From contig NZ_CAJATU010000170.1 of the NCBI RefSeq assembly GCF_903944925.1, positions 1 through 64,000 on the forward strand: DNA of 64,000 nucleotides, given 5' to 3'. The position numbers were made by a program, and so were the translations under genes. Below, one piece after another: positions 44,347 through 55,580 of the stretch (position 1 is the first letter of the stretch; each line of letters starts with the position of its first letter). The notes under the pieces are model-generated. The model was not told where the DNA came from, searched no databases, and saw nothing but the letters and a program-made list of their open reading frames with translations. The stretch is from an uncultured Rhodopila sp. (GTDB taxonomy: Bacteria > Pseudomonadota > Alphaproteobacteria > Acetobacterales > Acetobacteraceae).

Positions 44347-46419
44347 ATGAGCGATCCAGACGATCCGTTTCCGCCGAACGATCCGCCGCCGCAAGACGGG
44401 CGGTTCGGCAGGCTGGCGTCCCGGCGCGGTGCAACCCGCGCCGATGCGGTTTTGCGCATGGAGAATGTCCGGGTCACTGCGCCGGACCTCGCGCGGCGGG
44501 CGGCGCTGGAGAAATCGCGGTCGCGGCTGGTCATCGCCGCGGGCGGTTTCACCTTCCTGTTCGGCGCCGTGCTGGCGAAGCTTGCATTGGCAACGATCTT
44601 CATGCCGCTGGCGCCGCACCGGGTGGAGCGTCCGGTCAGCGAGATCGTTGCAGCCGCGCCGCATAACCCGATCGAATCGACCTTGCCGGGCCAGCGGGCA
44701 GCCATCGTTGACCGTAACGGTCAGCCGATGGCGATCTCGCTCAATACTGTTTCGTTATTTGCTGACCCCCGGCAGATCGGCAATGCGGAGGAGGCGGCGG
44801 GGAAGCTGAAGCAGGTCTTGCCACGGCTGGATCTGGCAGAAACGACCGAGCGCCTGAAGCGCGACGACAAGAAGTTCATTTATCTTGCCCGAGAAATAAC
44901 CCCGCGCGAGGAAATGGCGGTCAACGACCTCGGCATTCCCGGCATCGATTTCCGCCCGACGCAGCACCGCCAGTACCCGCTCGGCCGCACCGCCGCGCAG
45001 GTGCTGGGCGGCGTCGATGTCGACCAGAGCGGCTTCGCCGGGGTGGAGAAATATTTCGACGAACGCCTGCGTAACAACCAGGACCCGTTGCGCCTGTCGA
45101 TCGACCTCCAGGTGCAGGCCGCGGTGCGCGAGGAGCTGATCACGGCGATGCAGACCTTCAGCGCCATCGGCGGCTGCGGCATCGTCATGGACGTGCATAC
45201 GGGTGAGGTGCTGGCGATGGTCAGCCTGCCGGATTACGACGCCAACCTGGTGCGCACCGCCCCGGCGGACGACCGCTTCAACCGCGCGGTCGAGGGAACC
45301 TATGAGCCCGGCAGCACATTCAAGCTGCAAACCGCGTCGATGGCGCTGGACCTCGGCGTGGCCCATATATGGGATGAGTTCGATGCGTCCCACAATATCT
45401 CCATCGGCCGCTTCACCATTTCCGACTTCGAGGGCAAGCACCGCTGGCTGTACCTGCCGGAGGTGCTGGCCTACTCGTCCAATATCGGCGCCGCCCACAT
45501 CGCCCAGGCGGTGGGGTCGGAACGGCAACGGAACTGGCTGAAGGGCATGGGCATGTTCGGCCGCACCGGGATCGAGCTGCCGGAATCGGCGCGGCCAATC
45601 ATCCAGCCGGCGGCGAACTGGAAGGAAATCGCCACGCTGACGGTGGGTTTCGGGCACGGCATTTCCGTCACGCCGCTGCACGTGGTGCGCGGCACGGCGG
45701 CGATCGCCAATGGCGGGTTGTTGGTGCGTCCGACCATCCTGGCGCTGGAGCCGGGCGCGCAGCCGGAGACGGTCCGGGTGATGCAGACGTCCACCTCGGA
45801 CATCATGCGCCGGCTGATGCGGCTGGTGGTGACCGACGGGTTCGGCAAGTCGGCCGAGGTGCCGGGCTATTACCCCGGTGGCAAGACCGGCACGGCGGAG
45901 AAGGTGCAGGCGCATGGCGGCTACAAGAAGCACGCCAACGTCGCGGCGTTCATGAGCGTGTTTCCGATGAACGCGCCGCGTTTCGCCGTTTACATGATGC
46001 TGGATGAGCCGCATGCGACCAAGGCGACCTATGGCTATGCGACGGCGGGCTGGGTGGTGGCGCCCGCCGCCGGCAAGGTGATCGCGCGGATTGCGCCGAT
46101 GATGGGCATGCTGCCGGATATCGTGAACATGCCGGCGATCAACCAGGCGCTGGCGATCCCTCTGGAGCCTGGCCGCCCATCCGGCGCGCCTGCTCGCGGA
46201 CCGGTGGCGGCGCCGCCCGCGGTCGATGCCGCGGCGAAGACGGTGCGGGACACCAAGCCGAACCTGACGGTCCCGGCGACGGTGCTGCCGCCGGCGATCA
46301 GCCGCCCGGCTCCTGACATCCGGCGGCAGACACGGCTGTTGGCGGCGCCTTCTGTCGTCGCCGAAGCGCGCACGTCTTCGCCCGTCATGGTCCAGGCGAT
46401 CTCCGTTGCGGCTCGCTGA
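44347..46419 (+). CDS. ftsI: Septal peptidoglycan transpeptidase FtsI (PBP3)
   Basis: Cross-links peptidoglycan at the septum. The 690-residue protein has a cytoplasmic N-terminus of about 60 residues, one TM helix (about 61-85), a dimerisation domain, then the transpeptidase with active-site Ser323 (STFK, Lys326), SSN at 377-379 and KTG at 513-515. A Pro/Ala-rich C-terminal tail of about 75 residues follows the catalytic domain. It is longer than typical FtsI. Its end overlaps murE by 14 bp. Confidence 0.95.
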   Translation: MSDPDDPFPPNDPPPQDGRFGRLASRRGATRADAVLRMENVRVTAPDLARRAALEKSRSRLVIAAGGFTFLFGAVLAKLALATIFMPLAPHRVERPVSEIVAAAPHNPIESTLPGQRAAIVDRNGQPMAISLNTVSLFADPRQIGNAEEAAGKLKQVLPRLDLAETTERLKRDDKKFIYLAREITPREEMAVNDLGIPGIDFRPTQHRQYPLGRTAAQVLGGVDVDQSGFAGVEKYFDERLRNNQDPLRLSIDLQVQAAVREELITAMQTFSAIGGCGIVMDVHTGEVLAMVSLPDYDANLVRTAPADDRFNRAVEGTYEPGSTFKLQTASMALDLGVAHIWDEFDASHNISIGRFTISDFEGKHRWLYLPEVLAYSSNIGAAHIAQAVGSERQRNWLKGMGMFGRTGIELPESARPIIQPAANWKEIATLTVGFGHGISVTPLHVVRGTAAIANGGLLVRPTILALEPGAQPETVRVMQTSTSDIMRRLMRLVVTDGFGKSAEVPGYYPGGKTGTAEKVQAHGGYKKHANVAAFMSVFPMNAPRFAVYMMLDEPHATKATYGYATAGWVVAPAAGKVIARIAPMMGMLPDIVNMPAINQALAIPLEPGRPSGAPARGPVAAPPAVDAAAKTVRDTKPNLTVPATVLPPAISRPAPDIRRQTRLLAAPSVVAEARTSSPVMVQAISVAAR

Positions 46420-47878
46420 CATCATGCGCACCGTCTCAAACTCACCCGGCGACCTCCGGGCGCTGGCGCAGTTGGAGATCGCCGGGGTCACCGCCGACAG
46501 CCGCCACGTCGTGCCCGGCGATCTGTTCGCCGCACTGCCGGGCACCAAGGTCGATGGCCGCACGTTCATCGCCGATGCGGTCAAGCGCGGTGCCGTCGCC
46601 ATCCTGGCTCCGTCCGGCACCATCTGGCCGAAGGGCGTGCCGCAGCGGCCGATCATCTATGATCAGGAACCGAGGCGCTTTCTGGCGCGGATCGCGGCGG
46701 TGCTGGCAGGGCCGCAGCCGGAGACGGTGGTCGCCGTCACGGGCACCAACGGCAAGACCAGCACGGTGGAGTTCACCCGCCAGCTTTGGGCCTCGGCCGG
46801 AGAGACGGCGGCCAGCCTCGGCACGCTCGGCCTGATCGCGCCCGGTTTCGAACCCGGCCCCGGCCTGACCACGCCCGATCCGGTCAGCCTGGCCGAGACG
46901 CTGGCCGGCCTCGCGCGGCATGGCGTCAACCGGGCGGCGATCGAGGCGTCGTCGCACGGCCTGGACCAGTTCCGGCTCGATGGCGTGCGGCTGGCGGCGG
47001 CGGCCTTCACCAACCTGACGCGCGACCACCTGGATTATCATGGCACGCTGGAAGCCTATCGGCGCGCCAAGCTGCGCCTGTTCGAGGTGCTGCTGCCGGA
47101 GGGCGCCCCGGCCATCGCGCATGCCGAGATGGACCCGGCCACCCTGGAAGCCTTGCGTGAGATCGCATTCCGGCGCCGGCTCGACCTGCGCACTGTGGGC
47201 GAAACCGGCGACCTCTTCCGGCTGATCGATGCGCGTCCCCGCCCGGACGGGCAGGACCTGACGATCCTGGCGGACGGGCGGCGGCATCAGGTCGTCCTGA
47301 ACCTGCCCGGCCGTTTCCAGGCCGACAACGCCCTGGTTGCCGCAGCGCTGGCCGAGACGCTCGGGCTGTCCGGCGCGCTGGACCTGTTGCCAACGCTGCA
47401 CGGCGTGCGCGGCCGCATGGAACGCGCCGCGCTGCTGCCCAACGGCGCCGCCGCCTATGTCGATTACGCCCATACGCCCGACGCGCTGGAGCGCCTGCTG
47501 TCGGCGCTGCGTCCGCATACCACCGGCCGCCTGCACGTCGTGTTCGGCGCCGGCGGCGACCGCGACCGCGGCAAGCGCCCGTTGATGGGGCAGGCCGCCG
47601 CCCGCCTGGCCGACTGCCTGATCGTCACCGACGACAACCCGCGCAGCGAAGATCCCGCCAGCATTCGCGCCGCCATCATGGCGGCCTGCCCGGCCGCCTT
47701 CGAAATCGGCGACCGCGCCAAGGCGATCGAGACCGCCTTGAACGACCTCGCCCCGGGAGACGTTCTCGTGGTGGCTGGCAAGGGGCATGAGCAGGGCCAG
47801 ATCGTCGGTGACACCGTCCTGCCGTTCGACGACGCCGGCGTGATCCGCCGCCTGGCCGGGACGGAGCCGCAGGCATGA
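46406..47878 (+). CDS. murE: UDP-MurNAc-L-alanyl-D-glutamate:meso-DAP ligase MurE
   Basis: Adds meso-diaminopimelate to the growing stem peptide. In the 490-residue product the ATP motif TGTNGKTS is at 112-119 and the DNPR motif at 410-413 marks meso-DAP specificity (lysine enzymes lack it). A second ATG at 46424, after the ftsI stop, is an alternative start. Overlaps murF by 4 bp. Confidence 0.96.
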   Translation: MRLADIMRTVSNSPGDLRALAQLEIAGVTADSRHVVPGDLFAALPGTKVDGRTFIADAVKRGAVAILAPSGTIWPKGVPQRPIIYDQEPRRFLARIAAVLAGPQPETVVAVTGTNGKTSTVEFTRQLWASAGETAASLGTLGLIAPGFEPGPGLTTPDPVSLAETLAGLARHGVNRAAIEASSHGLDQFRLDGVRLAAAAFTNLTRDHLDYHGTLEAYRRAKLRLFEVLLPEGAPAIAHAEMDPATLEALREIAFRRRLDLRTVGETGDLFRLIDARPRPDGQDLTILADGRRHQVVLNLPGRFQADNALVAAALAETLGLSGALDLLPTLHGVRGRMERAALLPNGAAAYVDYAHTPDALERLLSALRPHTTGRLHVVFGAGGDRDRGKRPLMGQAAARLADCLIVTDDNPRSEDPASIRAAIMAACPAAFEIGDRAKAIETALNDLAPGDVLVVAGKGHEQGQIVGDTVLPFDDAGVIRRLAGTEPQA

Positions 47879-49266
47879 CCCTGTGGACCGCCCGGGACCT
47901 GGCCGAAGCGACGGGCGGCGTGCTGTCCGCCCCGTTCGACGCCGGCGGCGTGTCGATCGACACCCGGACCCTGAACCCTGGCGACCTGTTCGTGGCGCTG
48001 CTTGGCGAGGGCCGCGATGGCCACGCCTTCGTCGCGAACGCGCTGGCGAAAGGCGCTGCCGGGGCCATGGTGCACGCGAACGTATCGCCCGCCGCGCCAA
48101 CCCTGCGCGTGGATGACACCCTGGCCGGCCTCACCCGCCTCGGCGGCTTCGCCCGCGCCCGGTTCGCCGGCCGGCTGGTCGCCGTCACCGGCAGCGTCGG
48201 CAAGACCACCACGAAAGAGATGCTGCGCGCCGCGCTGTCCGCCTTCGGGCCGACGCACGCGGCGGCGGCCTCTTACAACAACCATTGGGGCCTGCCGCTG
48301 ACCCTGGCCCTGATCCCCCGCCCCGCCCAGTTCTGCATCGCCGAGATCGGCATGAACCACGCCGGTGAAATCGAGCCGCTGGCCCGGCTGGCGCGCCCGC
48401 ATGTCGCGGTCATCACCACCATCGCCAAGGCGCATGTCGGGCACCTCGGCAGCATCGAGGCCATCGCCGCCGAAAAGGCGACCATAACCCGCGGCCTGGA
48501 ACCCAACGGCATCGCGGTTTTCCCGGCGGATTCACTGCACCTGCCGCTGCTGCGCGCTGGCGCATCCGGCGCGACGGTAGTGACCTTCGGCAGCGATGCG
48601 TCCGCCGATGTCCGGCTGTTGAACGCCGAGGCGGATGCCGACGGGTCGCGGCTCGACATCAGCATCCTCGGCCGCGCCGTGCGCCTGCGCCTGAACGCAC
48701 CGGGCCGGCACATGGCGCTGAACGCGACCGCCACCTTGGCCACCATCGCCGCGCTCGGCCTGGACCCGGCCAAAGCCATCGCCGCGCTGGAAGCCTTTGC
48801 GCCGTTGTCAGGCCGGGGCGCACGCCGCGAACTTGCAATAGCTGGCGGAACGATCCTGCTGCTCGACGAAAGCTACAACGGCAACGGCGCCTCGGTGCGC
48901 GCCGCACTCGACGTGCTGCGGCTGCAGCCGGACCGCCGCCGTGTCGCCGTGCTGGGGGATATGCTGGAACTCGGCGACGAGGGTCCGGCGGAGCATGCGA
49001 GTCTCGCCGATGCGGTGGAACAGTCCGCCGACATTCTTTTCACCTGCGGTCCGCTCATGCGCCATTTGCATGACTCCGTCCCATCAGCGCTGCGTGGCGC
49101 ACATGCCGCTGATTCCAATGCACTGGCACCGATCGTTGCAAAAGCAATCACTGATGGCGATGCGGTTCTGGTCAAAGGCAGTCTCGGCAGCGGCATGAGA
49201 CGTATTATCGCCACCCTCGAAGCTGCTACCTCCCGCGCTTCAACGAACCCGGCGGGAGCCGCCTGA
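47875..49266 (+). CDS. murF: UDP-MurNAc-tripeptide:D-Ala-D-Ala ligase MurF
   Basis: Adds the D-Ala-D-Ala dipeptide supplied by Ddl, completing the pentapeptide. The 463-residue product has the ATP loop TGSVGKTTT at 105-113, the MurF-specific [25 protein letters not shown], and [16 protein letters not shown]. Stop and mraY start overlap (TGATG). Confidence 0.97.
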   Translation: MTLWTARDLAEATGGVLSAPFDAGGVSIDTRTLNPGDLFVALLGEGRDGHAFVANALAKGAAGAMVHANVSPAAPTLRVDDTLAGLTRLGGFARARFAGRLVAVTGSVGKTTTKEMLRAALSAFGPTHAAAASYNNHWGLPLTLALIPRPAQFCIAEIGMNHAGEIEPLARLARPHVAVITTIAKAHVGHLGSIEAIAAEKATITRGLEPNGIAVFPADSLHLPLLRAGASGATVVTFGSDASADVRLLNAEADADGSRLDISILGRAVRLRLNAPGRHMALNATATLATIAALGLDPAKAIAALEAFAPLSGRGARRELAIAGGTILLLDESYNGNGASVRAALDVLRLQPDRRRVAVLGDMLELGDEGPAEHASLADAVEQSADILFTCGPLMRHLHDSVPSALRGAHAADSNALAPIVAKAITDGDAVLVKGSLGSGMRRIIATLEAATSRASTNPAGAA

Positions 49267-50354
49267 TGCTGTACATTTTATTCCGCCCGCTGGCGGACCA
49301 GTTCATCCTGTTCAACCTGTTCCGCTACATCACCTTCCGCGCGGGCGCCGCATGCCTGACCGCGCTGGTCGTCAGCTTCCTGATGGGACCCTGTGTCATC
49401 CGCTGGCTGAAATCGTTTCAGCGGCAGGGCCAGCCGATACGGCTGGACGGGCCGGAGCGGCATCTGATCGAGAAGAAAGGCACGCCGACAATGGGCGGCC
49501 TGCTGATTCTCGGCAGCCTGTCCGTTTCGACCCTGCTGTGGGCCGACATGCGTAACGGTTATGTCTGGGCCGTGCTGTTCGTTACGCTCGGCTATGGCGC
49601 GCTGGGATTCTGGGACGATTACCTCAAGGTAACGAAACTCAATACGCGCGGCGTTTCCGGGCGGATCAAGTTGATCGTCCAGGCGGTGGTTGGTCTGGTC
49701 ACCGCGATCTGGATCACCGAGTTGGCGCGCGGACCGCTCGGCACCGCGGTGACGGTGCCGGTGTTCAAGGAAGTCGCCATCCAGTTGGGCTACTTCTTCC
49801 CGATCTTCGGCACGCTGGTGATGATGGGCGCGTCGAACGCGGTGAACCTGACCGACGGGCTGGACGGGCTGGCGATCGTGCCGACGATGATCGCGGCCTC
49901 GGTTTTCACGCTGATCGCCTACCTCGTCGGCAACCGCGTCTTCGCCGACTATTTGCAACTCAATCCGGTGGTGGGCGCTGGCGAGCTGGCGGTGTTCTGC
50001 TCGGCCTTGGTGGGCGCGGGGCTGGGATTCCTCTGGTTCAATGCGCCGCCCGCCAAGGTGTTCATGGGCGATATCGGCGCGCTGGCGCTGGGCGGCGCGC
50101 TCGGCGCCGTGGCGATGGTGACCAAGCACGAGATCGTCCTGATGATCGTCGGCGGGTTGTTCGTGGTCGAGACGCTGTCGGTCGTTATCCAGGTGTTCTG
50201 GTTCAAGCGCACCGGCCAACGGGTGTTCCTGATGGCGCCGCTGCACCATCATTTCGAGAAGAAGGGCTGGGCCGAGCCGACCATCGTCATCCGTTTCTGG
50301 ATCATCTCGATGATCCTCGCGCTGGTCGGTCTGGCGACCTTGAAGATCCGATGA
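49266..50354 (+). CDS. mraY: Phospho-MurNAc-pentapeptide transferase MraY
   Basis: Makes lipid I by transferring phospho-MurNAc-pentapeptide to undecaprenyl phosphate in the inner membrane. The 362-residue protein has about ten TM helices, the cytoplasmic [11 protein letters not shown] and FWDDYLKV loops, [25 protein letters not shown] and [12 protein letters not shown], all active-site blocks. Overlaps murD by 4 bp. Confidence 0.97.
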   Translation: MLYILFRPLADQFILFNLFRYITFRAGAACLTALVVSFLMGPCVIRWLKSFQRQGQPIRLDGPERHLIEKKGTPTMGGLLILGSLSVSTLLWADMRNGYVWAVLFVTLGYGALGFWDDYLKVTKLNTRGVSGRIKLIVQAVVGLVTAIWITELARGPLGTAVTVPVFKEVAIQLGYFFPIFGTLVMMGASNAVNLTDGLDGLAIVPTMIAASVFTLIAYLVGNRVFADYLQLNPVVGAGELAVFCSALVGAGLGFLWFNAPPAKVFMGDIGALALGGALGAVAMVTKHEIVLMIVGGLFVVETLSVVIQVFWFKRTGQRVFLMAPLHHHFEKKGWAEPTIVIRFWIISMILALVGLATLKIR

Positions 50355-51667
50355 GCCCGTTCCCCCCGACCCTGTTCAGGGGCCAGCGCTTCGCCGTCGT
50401 CGGCCTCGGCAAGAATGGCCTGCCCGCAGCGCACGCTCTGCGCGCGATGGGCGCCGAAATCGTTGCCTGGGACGACAAGGCGGAAGCCCGCGCTGGCGCC
50501 GCGGACCTCGATCTGCGCAACCCGCTTGAAGGGCCGTTCGACTACGACGCGCTGGTGCTGTCGCCCGGCATCCCGCACCGCCTGCCGAAGCCCCATCCGG
50601 TGGCGCAGCGCGCGATCGACTCGGGCGTGCCCATCCTGTCCGACACGGAACTGCTGTTCCGCGCGGTACGGGCGGCCGGGTCGCGGGCGCGCTTCGCCGG
50701 CATCACCGGCACCAACGGCAAATCCACCACCACGGCGCTGCTGGCGCACATCCTGCAACACGCCGGCATCACCGTCGCGGCGGGTGCCAATCTGGGTCCT
50801 GCGGCGCTGTCACTCCCGCTGCTGCCACATCATGGAGTGTACGCGCTGGAAATGTCCTCCTATATGTTGGAGCGACTCGCAAGCCTGCGCTTCACTGCCG
50901 CCGCAATGCTCAACCTCTCGGCGGACCACATCGATCGGCATGGCGACATGAGCGGCTACGCTTTGGCCAAGCGCGCGATCTTCGATCGTCAGCAGGCGGA
51001 CGACCTCGCGGTCATCGGCATGGACGACGCGGGATCGCGCGACATGGCGGCGTGGCTCGAGTCGCGTCCGGCCGCGGTCGTGCACGTATCCGGCGCCGAG
51101 TCGCCGCTGGCGTCCGGTCCGGCGCTGCCCGGAGCGCACAACGCGCAGAACGCCGCCGCCGCCACCGCCATGGCGCGGTATTTCGGCGTGTCCGATGAAA
51201 CCATCGCCGAAGCGCTGGTCAGTTTCCCCGGCCTGCCGCACCGGCAGCAGCGGATTGTCACCATCGACGGGGTCAGCTTCATCAACGACAGCAAGGCGAC
51301 CAACGCCGACGCGGCCGAGCGGGCGCTGGTCTGCTACGACCGCCTGGTGTGGATCGCCGGCGGCATGGCCAAGGAAGGCGGCATCGAGCCGCTCGCGCCG
51401 CTGTTCCCGCGCATCGCCCGCGCCCTGCTGATCGGACGCGACGCCGGGCAGTTCGCCGCCACGCTGTCGCGCCACGGCGTTCCCTTCGACCTCGTCGGCA
51501 CGCTCGAAGCCGCGGTGCCCGCCGCCTTTGCCGCCGCCAAGGCCACCGGTTCGCCCGTCGTCCTGCTGTCGCCCGCCTGTGCGAGCTGGGACCAGTTCAC
51601 CGGCTACGACCAGCGCGGCGACCGGTTCGCGGATCTGGCGCGCGGCCTGCAAGCAGGAGGCGCCTGA
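50351..51667 (+). CDS. murD: UDP-MurNAc-L-alanine:D-glutamate ligase MurD
   Basis: Adds D-glutamate. The 438-residue product starts with a Rossmann-like [15 protein letters not shown], has TGTNGKSTT at 119-127, [13 protein letters not shown] and [13 protein letters not shown]. The short C-terminus ends in ARGLQAGGA. Stop overlaps the ftsW ATG by one base (TGATG). Confidence 0.96.
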   Translation: MSPFPPTLFRGQRFAVVGLGKNGLPAAHALRAMGAEIVAWDDKAEARAGAADLDLRNPLEGPFDYDALVLSPGIPHRLPKPHPVAQRAIDSGVPILSDTELLFRAVRAAGSRARFAGITGTNGKSTTTALLAHILQHAGITVAAGANLGPAALSLPLLPHHGVYALEMSSYMLERLASLRFTAAAMLNLSADHIDRHGDMSGYALAKRAIFDRQQADDLAVIGMDDAGSRDMAAWLESRPAAVVHVSGAESPLASGPALPGAHNAQNAAAATAMARYFGVSDETIAEALVSFPGLPHRQQRIVTIDGVSFINDSKATNADAAERALVCYDRLVWIAGGMAKEGGIEPLAPLFPRIARALLIGRDAGQFAATLSRHGVPFDLVGTLEAAVPAAFAAAKATGSPVVLLSPACASWDQFTGYDQRGDRFADLARGLQAGGA

Positions 51668-52782
51668 TGTCCATGACCCGCACCGACGACTCAATGCTCG
51701 GCCGCTGGTGGTGGAGCGTCGATCGCTGGACCCTCAGCGCCATCGGGATTCTCATCGGCTTCGGCTACATCATGATGCTGGCCGCCAGCCCGGCCGTGGC
51801 CGAACGCATCGGCTCCTCGCGCGAGAGCTTCATCTTCAAGCAGGTGTTCTTCCTGGCGCTGGCGGCGGCGATCGTCGTCGGCGTGTCGCTGCTGTCGCCG
51901 CGCGGCATCAAGCGCCTGGCCATCGCCGGCTGCGTCGTCGCGCTGGCGCTGACCGCGGCGACCATGGTGATGGGCGTCGAGATCAAGGGCGCGCGACGCT
52001 GGATCTCGTTGCCCGGCATGACCATCCAGCCGAGCGAATTCCTGAAACCGTGCTTCGCCATCGTCGCCGCCTGGCTGCTGAGCGAGGGCAAGAAGTCGCC
52101 CCGCTTCCCCGGCATGATCGCCGCCTTCCTGGTGTTCGGCTCCATCGTCATGCTGCTGAAGTCGCAGCCGGATATCGGCATGCTGGCGGTGGTGACCGTG
52201 GTGTTCCTGGCGCAACTGTATATCGCCGGGCTGCCGCTGATCCTTGTCACCATCGCCGTCGGCATGCTCGGCGGAGCGTCGGTGATGGCGTACACGTTCT
52301 TCCCGCATGTGCGCAGCCGCGTCACCCGGTTCTGGGACGGCACCGGCGACAACTACCAGGTGACGACCGCGCTGGAGGCGTTCGGCAATGGCGGCCTGAT
52401 GGGCCGCGGGCCGGGCGAGGGGCACGTGAAAGACATCCTGCCGGACGCCCACGCGGACTTCGTGTTCGCCGTGGCCGGCGAGGAGTTCGGCATGCTGGTC
52501 TGCGTCTTCATCCTGAGCGTGTTCGCCTTCATCGTGCTGCGCGGCCTGCTGCGGCTGCTGCGCGAGCATGACCAGTTCATCGTGCTGTCCTGCACCGGCC
52601 TGGTCACCGGATTCGGCCTGCAGGCGTTCGTCAACATGGCGTCCACCCTGAAGCTGATCCCGACCAAGGGCATGACCTTGCCGTTCATTTCCTACGGCGG
52701 GTCGTCGGCAATCGCGGTGGCGCTCGGCATGGGCATGCTGCTGGCGCTGACCCGCCGCCGCAGCCGGGACGAGCCGGCATGA
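51667..52782 (+). CDS. ftsW: Septal glycosyltransferase/lipid II polymerase FtsW (SEDS family)
   Basis: A 371-residue polytopic (about ten TM) SEDS protein that polymerises lipid II at the septum with FtsI. The catalytic region around the periplasmic loop and conserved GARRWISLPGMTIQPSEFLKP, LKSQPDIGMLAV, VRSRVTRFWD, DAHADFVFAVAGEEFG and KLIPTKGMTLPFISYGGSS are visible. The true start is ATG 51667; the upstream open frame overlaps murD and is ignored. Overlaps murG by 4 bp. Confidence 0.96.
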   Translation: MSMTRTDDSMLGRWWWSVDRWTLSAIGILIGFGYIMMLAASPAVAERIGSSRESFIFKQVFFLALAAAIVVGVSLLSPRGIKRLAIAGCVVALALTAATMVMGVEIKGARRWISLPGMTIQPSEFLKPCFAIVAAWLLSEGKKSPRFPGMIAAFLVFGSIVMLLKSQPDIGMLAVVTVVFLAQLYIAGLPLILVTIAVGMLGGASVMAYTFFPHVRSRVTRFWDGTGDNYQVTTALEAFGNGGLMGRGPGEGHVKDILPDAHADFVFAVAGEEFGMLVCVFILSVFAFIVLRGLLRLLREHDQFIVLSCTGLVTGFGLQAFVNMASTLKLIPTKGMTLPFISYGGSSAIAVALGMGMLLALTRRRSRDEPA

Positions 52783-53900
52783 GGGGACCCGCCGTGCAAA
52801 CCATTGTCATTGCCGCGGGCGGCACCGGGGGGCATTTCTTCCCGGCCGAGGCGCTGGCCGCCGAAATGGCGGCGCGCGGACATCGCATCGTGCTGATGAC
52901 CGACGGACGCTCGGGTGCGCTGAACAGCGCCGTGTTCGCCGGCTGCGAGCAGCACGTGATTTACGGTGCCGGCATCGCCGGAAGGGGCGCGCTGCGCGGT
53001 GCCGCGGCCATCGGCCTGCTCGCCGCGGGCGTCGTGCAGGCGCGCAAGCTGCTGGCGCGGCTGGATGGCGCCGCCATCGTCGGCTTTGGCGGCTACCCGT
53101 GCGTGCCGCCCATCCTGGCGGCGGGCTTGCTGCGGCGGCGGCCCGCGGTGGTGCTGCAGGAACAGAACGCGGTGCTTGGCCGAGCCAACCGATTCCTGGC
53201 GCGCCGCGCCGATTGCCTGACGCTGGGGTTCGAGGGCACCGAGCGCCTGCCCGCCGGAATCGAGGCGTTTGTCACCGGCAATCCGGTCCGCCCGCCCGTC
53301 GCCGCACTGGCGGCCCTTGCCTATGAGCCGCCGGCGGACCGGATCAACCTGCTGGTACTGGGCGGTTCGCTCGGAGCGCGGGTGTTCAGCGATGTCGTGC
53401 CGGACGCGGTCCGGTCGCTGCCGGATGGGCTGCGCGGGCGCATCAGCATCGTGCAGCAATGCCGGCCGGAGGATCTGGACCGGGTCCGCGCCGCCTACGC
53501 CTCGGCCGGGATCGCCGCGGACCTCGCCGCATTCTTTCCCGACGTCGCTGATCGACTGGCGGCGGCGCATCTCGTTGTCGCCCGGGCCGGCGCGTCCACG
53601 GTGGCGGAACTCGCGGTGGCCGGGCGGCCGTCCATCCTGGTGCCGCTGCCGGGCGCCATCGACGACCACCAGTCCGCCAATGCCCGCGCCTTGCTGCGGG
53701 CCGGCGCGGCACTGGTCACGCCGCAGTCCCGGTTCACGGCGGAGTCGCTGTCGGAACAACTCAATCACCTGCTTTCGGCGCCGGACCTGCTGGCGACCGC
53801 GGCGGCGGCGGCGCGCTCGCAGGCCCGCGCCGATGCCGCGCCGCGCCTGGCCGATATCGTCGAAGCACGCATCTGCCTTCGGGCCGGAGTACGCACATGA
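52779..53900 (+). CDS. murG: UDP-GlcNAc:lipid I N-acetylglucosaminyltransferase MurG
   Basis: Converts lipid I to lipid II at the inner face of the membrane. The 373-residue GT-B enzyme has [14 protein letters not shown] at 14-27, [27 protein letters not shown], and the UDP-binding [29 protein letters not shown] at 52794 is an alternative start. Overlaps murC by 4 bp. Confidence 0.97.
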   Translation: MRGPAVQTIVIAAGGTGGHFFPAEALAAEMAARGHRIVLMTDGRSGALNSAVFAGCEQHVIYGAGIAGRGALRGAAAIGLLAAGVVQARKLLARLDGAAIVGFGGYPCVPPILAAGLLRRRPAVVLQEQNAVLGRANRFLARRADCLTLGFEGTERLPAGIEAFVTGNPVRPPVAALAALAYEPPADRINLLVLGGSLGARVFSDVVPDAVRSLPDGLRGRISIVQQCRPEDLDRVRAAYASAGIAADLAAFFPDVADRLAAAHLVVARAGASTVAELAVAGRPSILVPLPGAIDDHQSANARALLRAGAALVTPQSRFTAESLSEQLNHLLSAPDLLATAAAAARSQARADAAPRLADIVEARICLRAGVRT

Positions 53901-55333
53901 GGGCCCTTCCGCTCTCGATCGGGACCATCCACTTCGTCGGTATCGGCGGCATCGGCATGTCCGGCATCGCCGAGGTGCTGCACGAACTCGGCTACGCCGT
54001 GCAGGGCAGCGACATCGCCGAGAACGCCAACGTGCAGCGGCTGCGCGCGGCCGGCATCAAGATCGCCGTCGGCCATGACGCGGCGAATCTGGGGGAGGCG
54101 CACGTCGTCGTCGTCTCCACCGCGGTGAAGAAGGACAACCCCGAGGTCGCCGCGGCGCGGGCGCGGCTGATCCCGGTGGTGCGGCGGGCCGAGATGCTGG
54201 CTGAGCTGATGCGGCTGAAATGGTCCGTCGCGGTGGGCGGCACGCATGGCAAGACCACCACCACCAGCCTGATCGCCTGCGTGCTGGAAGCGGCGCACCT
54301 CGACCCGACCGTGATCAACGGCGGCATCATCAACGCCTACGGCACCAACACCCGCATGGGCAGCGGCGACTGGATGGTGGTGGAGGCGGACGAAAGCGAC
54401 GGCTCGTTCCTGCGCCTGCCCGCGATCATCGCCGTGGTCACCAACATGGACCCGGAGCATCTGGATCACTGGGGCAGCGCCGAGGCGATGATCGCCGGCT
54501 ACGACCAGTTCGTGAACAACATCCCGTTCTACGGGTTCGCCGTGCTGTGCATCGACCATCCGGCGGTGCAGCAGATGATCCCGCGCCTGTCCGACCATCG
54601 CATCGTCACCTATGGCTTCTCGCCGCAGGCCGATGTGCGGGCGGATCGCGTCACGCCGGACAAGCTGGGCTCGACGTTCGAGGTCGTGGTGACCGATCGC
54701 CATCGCAACCGGTCGCGGCGGATGGGGCCGTTCCGGCTGCCGATGCTCGGCTCGCACAACGTGCAGAACGCGCTGGCGGCGATCGCCGTCGGGATCGAGA
54801 TGGAGATCGACGACGCGACGCTGCGCACTGCGTTCCTCGGCTTCAAGGGCGTCAAGCGGCGCTTCACCAAGATCGGCGAGGCCGGCGGCATTACGGTGAT
54901 CGACGATTACGGCCACCACCCGGTGGAGATCGCCGCGGTGCTGAAGGCGGCGCGGCAGGCCGGGGCGCGGGACGTGGTGGCCGTGGTGCAGCCGCACCGC
55001 TACACGCGGCTGCAATCGCTGTTCAACGATTTCTGCACCTGCATGAACGACGCCGGCACGGTGATCGTCGCCGATGTCTACGCCGCGGGCGAGCAGCCGA
55101 TAGCCGGGATCAACCGGGACGCGCTGGTGGAGGGGCTGCGGGCGCGCGGCCATCGCAGCGTGGTTGCTCTGCCGAACCCGGGGCGGCTGCCGGAGATGGT
55201 GCATGCGATTGCGCGGGCCGGCGACTTCGTCGTTTGCCTGGGCGCGGGATCGATCACGCAGTGGGCGGCGGCGTTGCCCGCGGAACTGACAGCTTTGCAG
55301 GCGCCGAATGCGAAGCGGGCGGTGGGAACATGA
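53897..55333 (+). CDS. murC: UDP-MurNAc:L-alanine ligase MurC
   Basis: Adds the first amino acid to UDP-MurNAc. The 478-residue product starts with [16 protein letters not shown], carries the ATP motif GGTHGKTTT at 114-122, [23 protein letters not shown], and [10 protein letters not shown]. The gene ends with a normal stop and, unlike its neighbours, does not overlap the next gene: a 247-bp REP-rich gap follows. Confidence 0.97.
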   Translation: MRALPLSIGTIHFVGIGGIGMSGIAEVLHELGYAVQGSDIAENANVQRLRAAGIKIAVGHDAANLGEAHVVVVSTAVKKDNPEVAAARARLIPVVRRAEMLAELMRLKWSVAVGGTHGKTTTTSLIACVLEAAHLDPTVINGGIINAYGTNTRMGSGDWMVVEADESDGSFLRLPAIIAVVTNMDPEHLDHWGSAEAMIAGYDQFVNNIPFYGFAVLCIDHPAVQQMIPRLSDHRIVTYGFSPQADVRADRVTPDKLGSTFEVVVTDRHRNRSRRMGPFRLPMLGSHNVQNALAAIAVGIEMEIDDATLRTAFLGFKGVKRRFTKIGEAGGITVIDDYGHHPVEIAAVLKAARQAGARDVVAVVQPHRYTRLQSLFNDFCTCMNDAGTVIVADVYAAGEQPIAGINRDALVEGLRARGHRSVVALPNPGRLPEMVHAIARAGDFVVCLGAGSITQWAAALPAELTALQAPNAKRAVGT

Positions 55334-55363
55334 GCGGGGGAGCGGGCAGCAGGGTCCCCGGCC

Positions 55364-55548
55364 GTCATGGTGGGGGTCGTCATGGTGGGCGAAGGCCCAC
55401 CATCCACGCCCTTGCCGCGACCGGCACCTTCAGGCGTGTATGGCTGGCCTTCGCCGGCCATGACGGGGGAGGAGCGGCCTTCGCCGGCCATGACACACTT
55501 GGAACGGCCTGCGCCCACCATGACGCGAGGGGCGGCCGTTATGGTGGC
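55364..55548. repeat. REP-like palindrome cluster in the murC-murB gap
   Basis: Several related palindromic units are packed here: a perfect 9-bp stem ATGGTGGGC/GCCCACCAT (55382-55403), a 17-bp direct repeat CCTTCGCCGGCCATGAC at 55448 and 55478, a doubled GTCATGGTGGG (55364 and 55379), and GCGCCCACCATGACG near 55511. This is the same REP family as at 15118 and 18086. It is the only sizeable gap inside the otherwise overlapping dcw cluster, and it may terminate, stabilise or attenuate the transcript. No tRNA or gene recognised in it. Confidence 0.8.
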
Positions 55549-55580
55549 CCCGTCCAAGACGCGAACGGAGCGGGCCACCC

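Noticed and set aside
55364-55548. Murein-gene gap as a CRISPR array or tRNA
   Set aside because: Repeats are palindromic, irregular and without equal spacers; no tRNA cloverleaf is seen.
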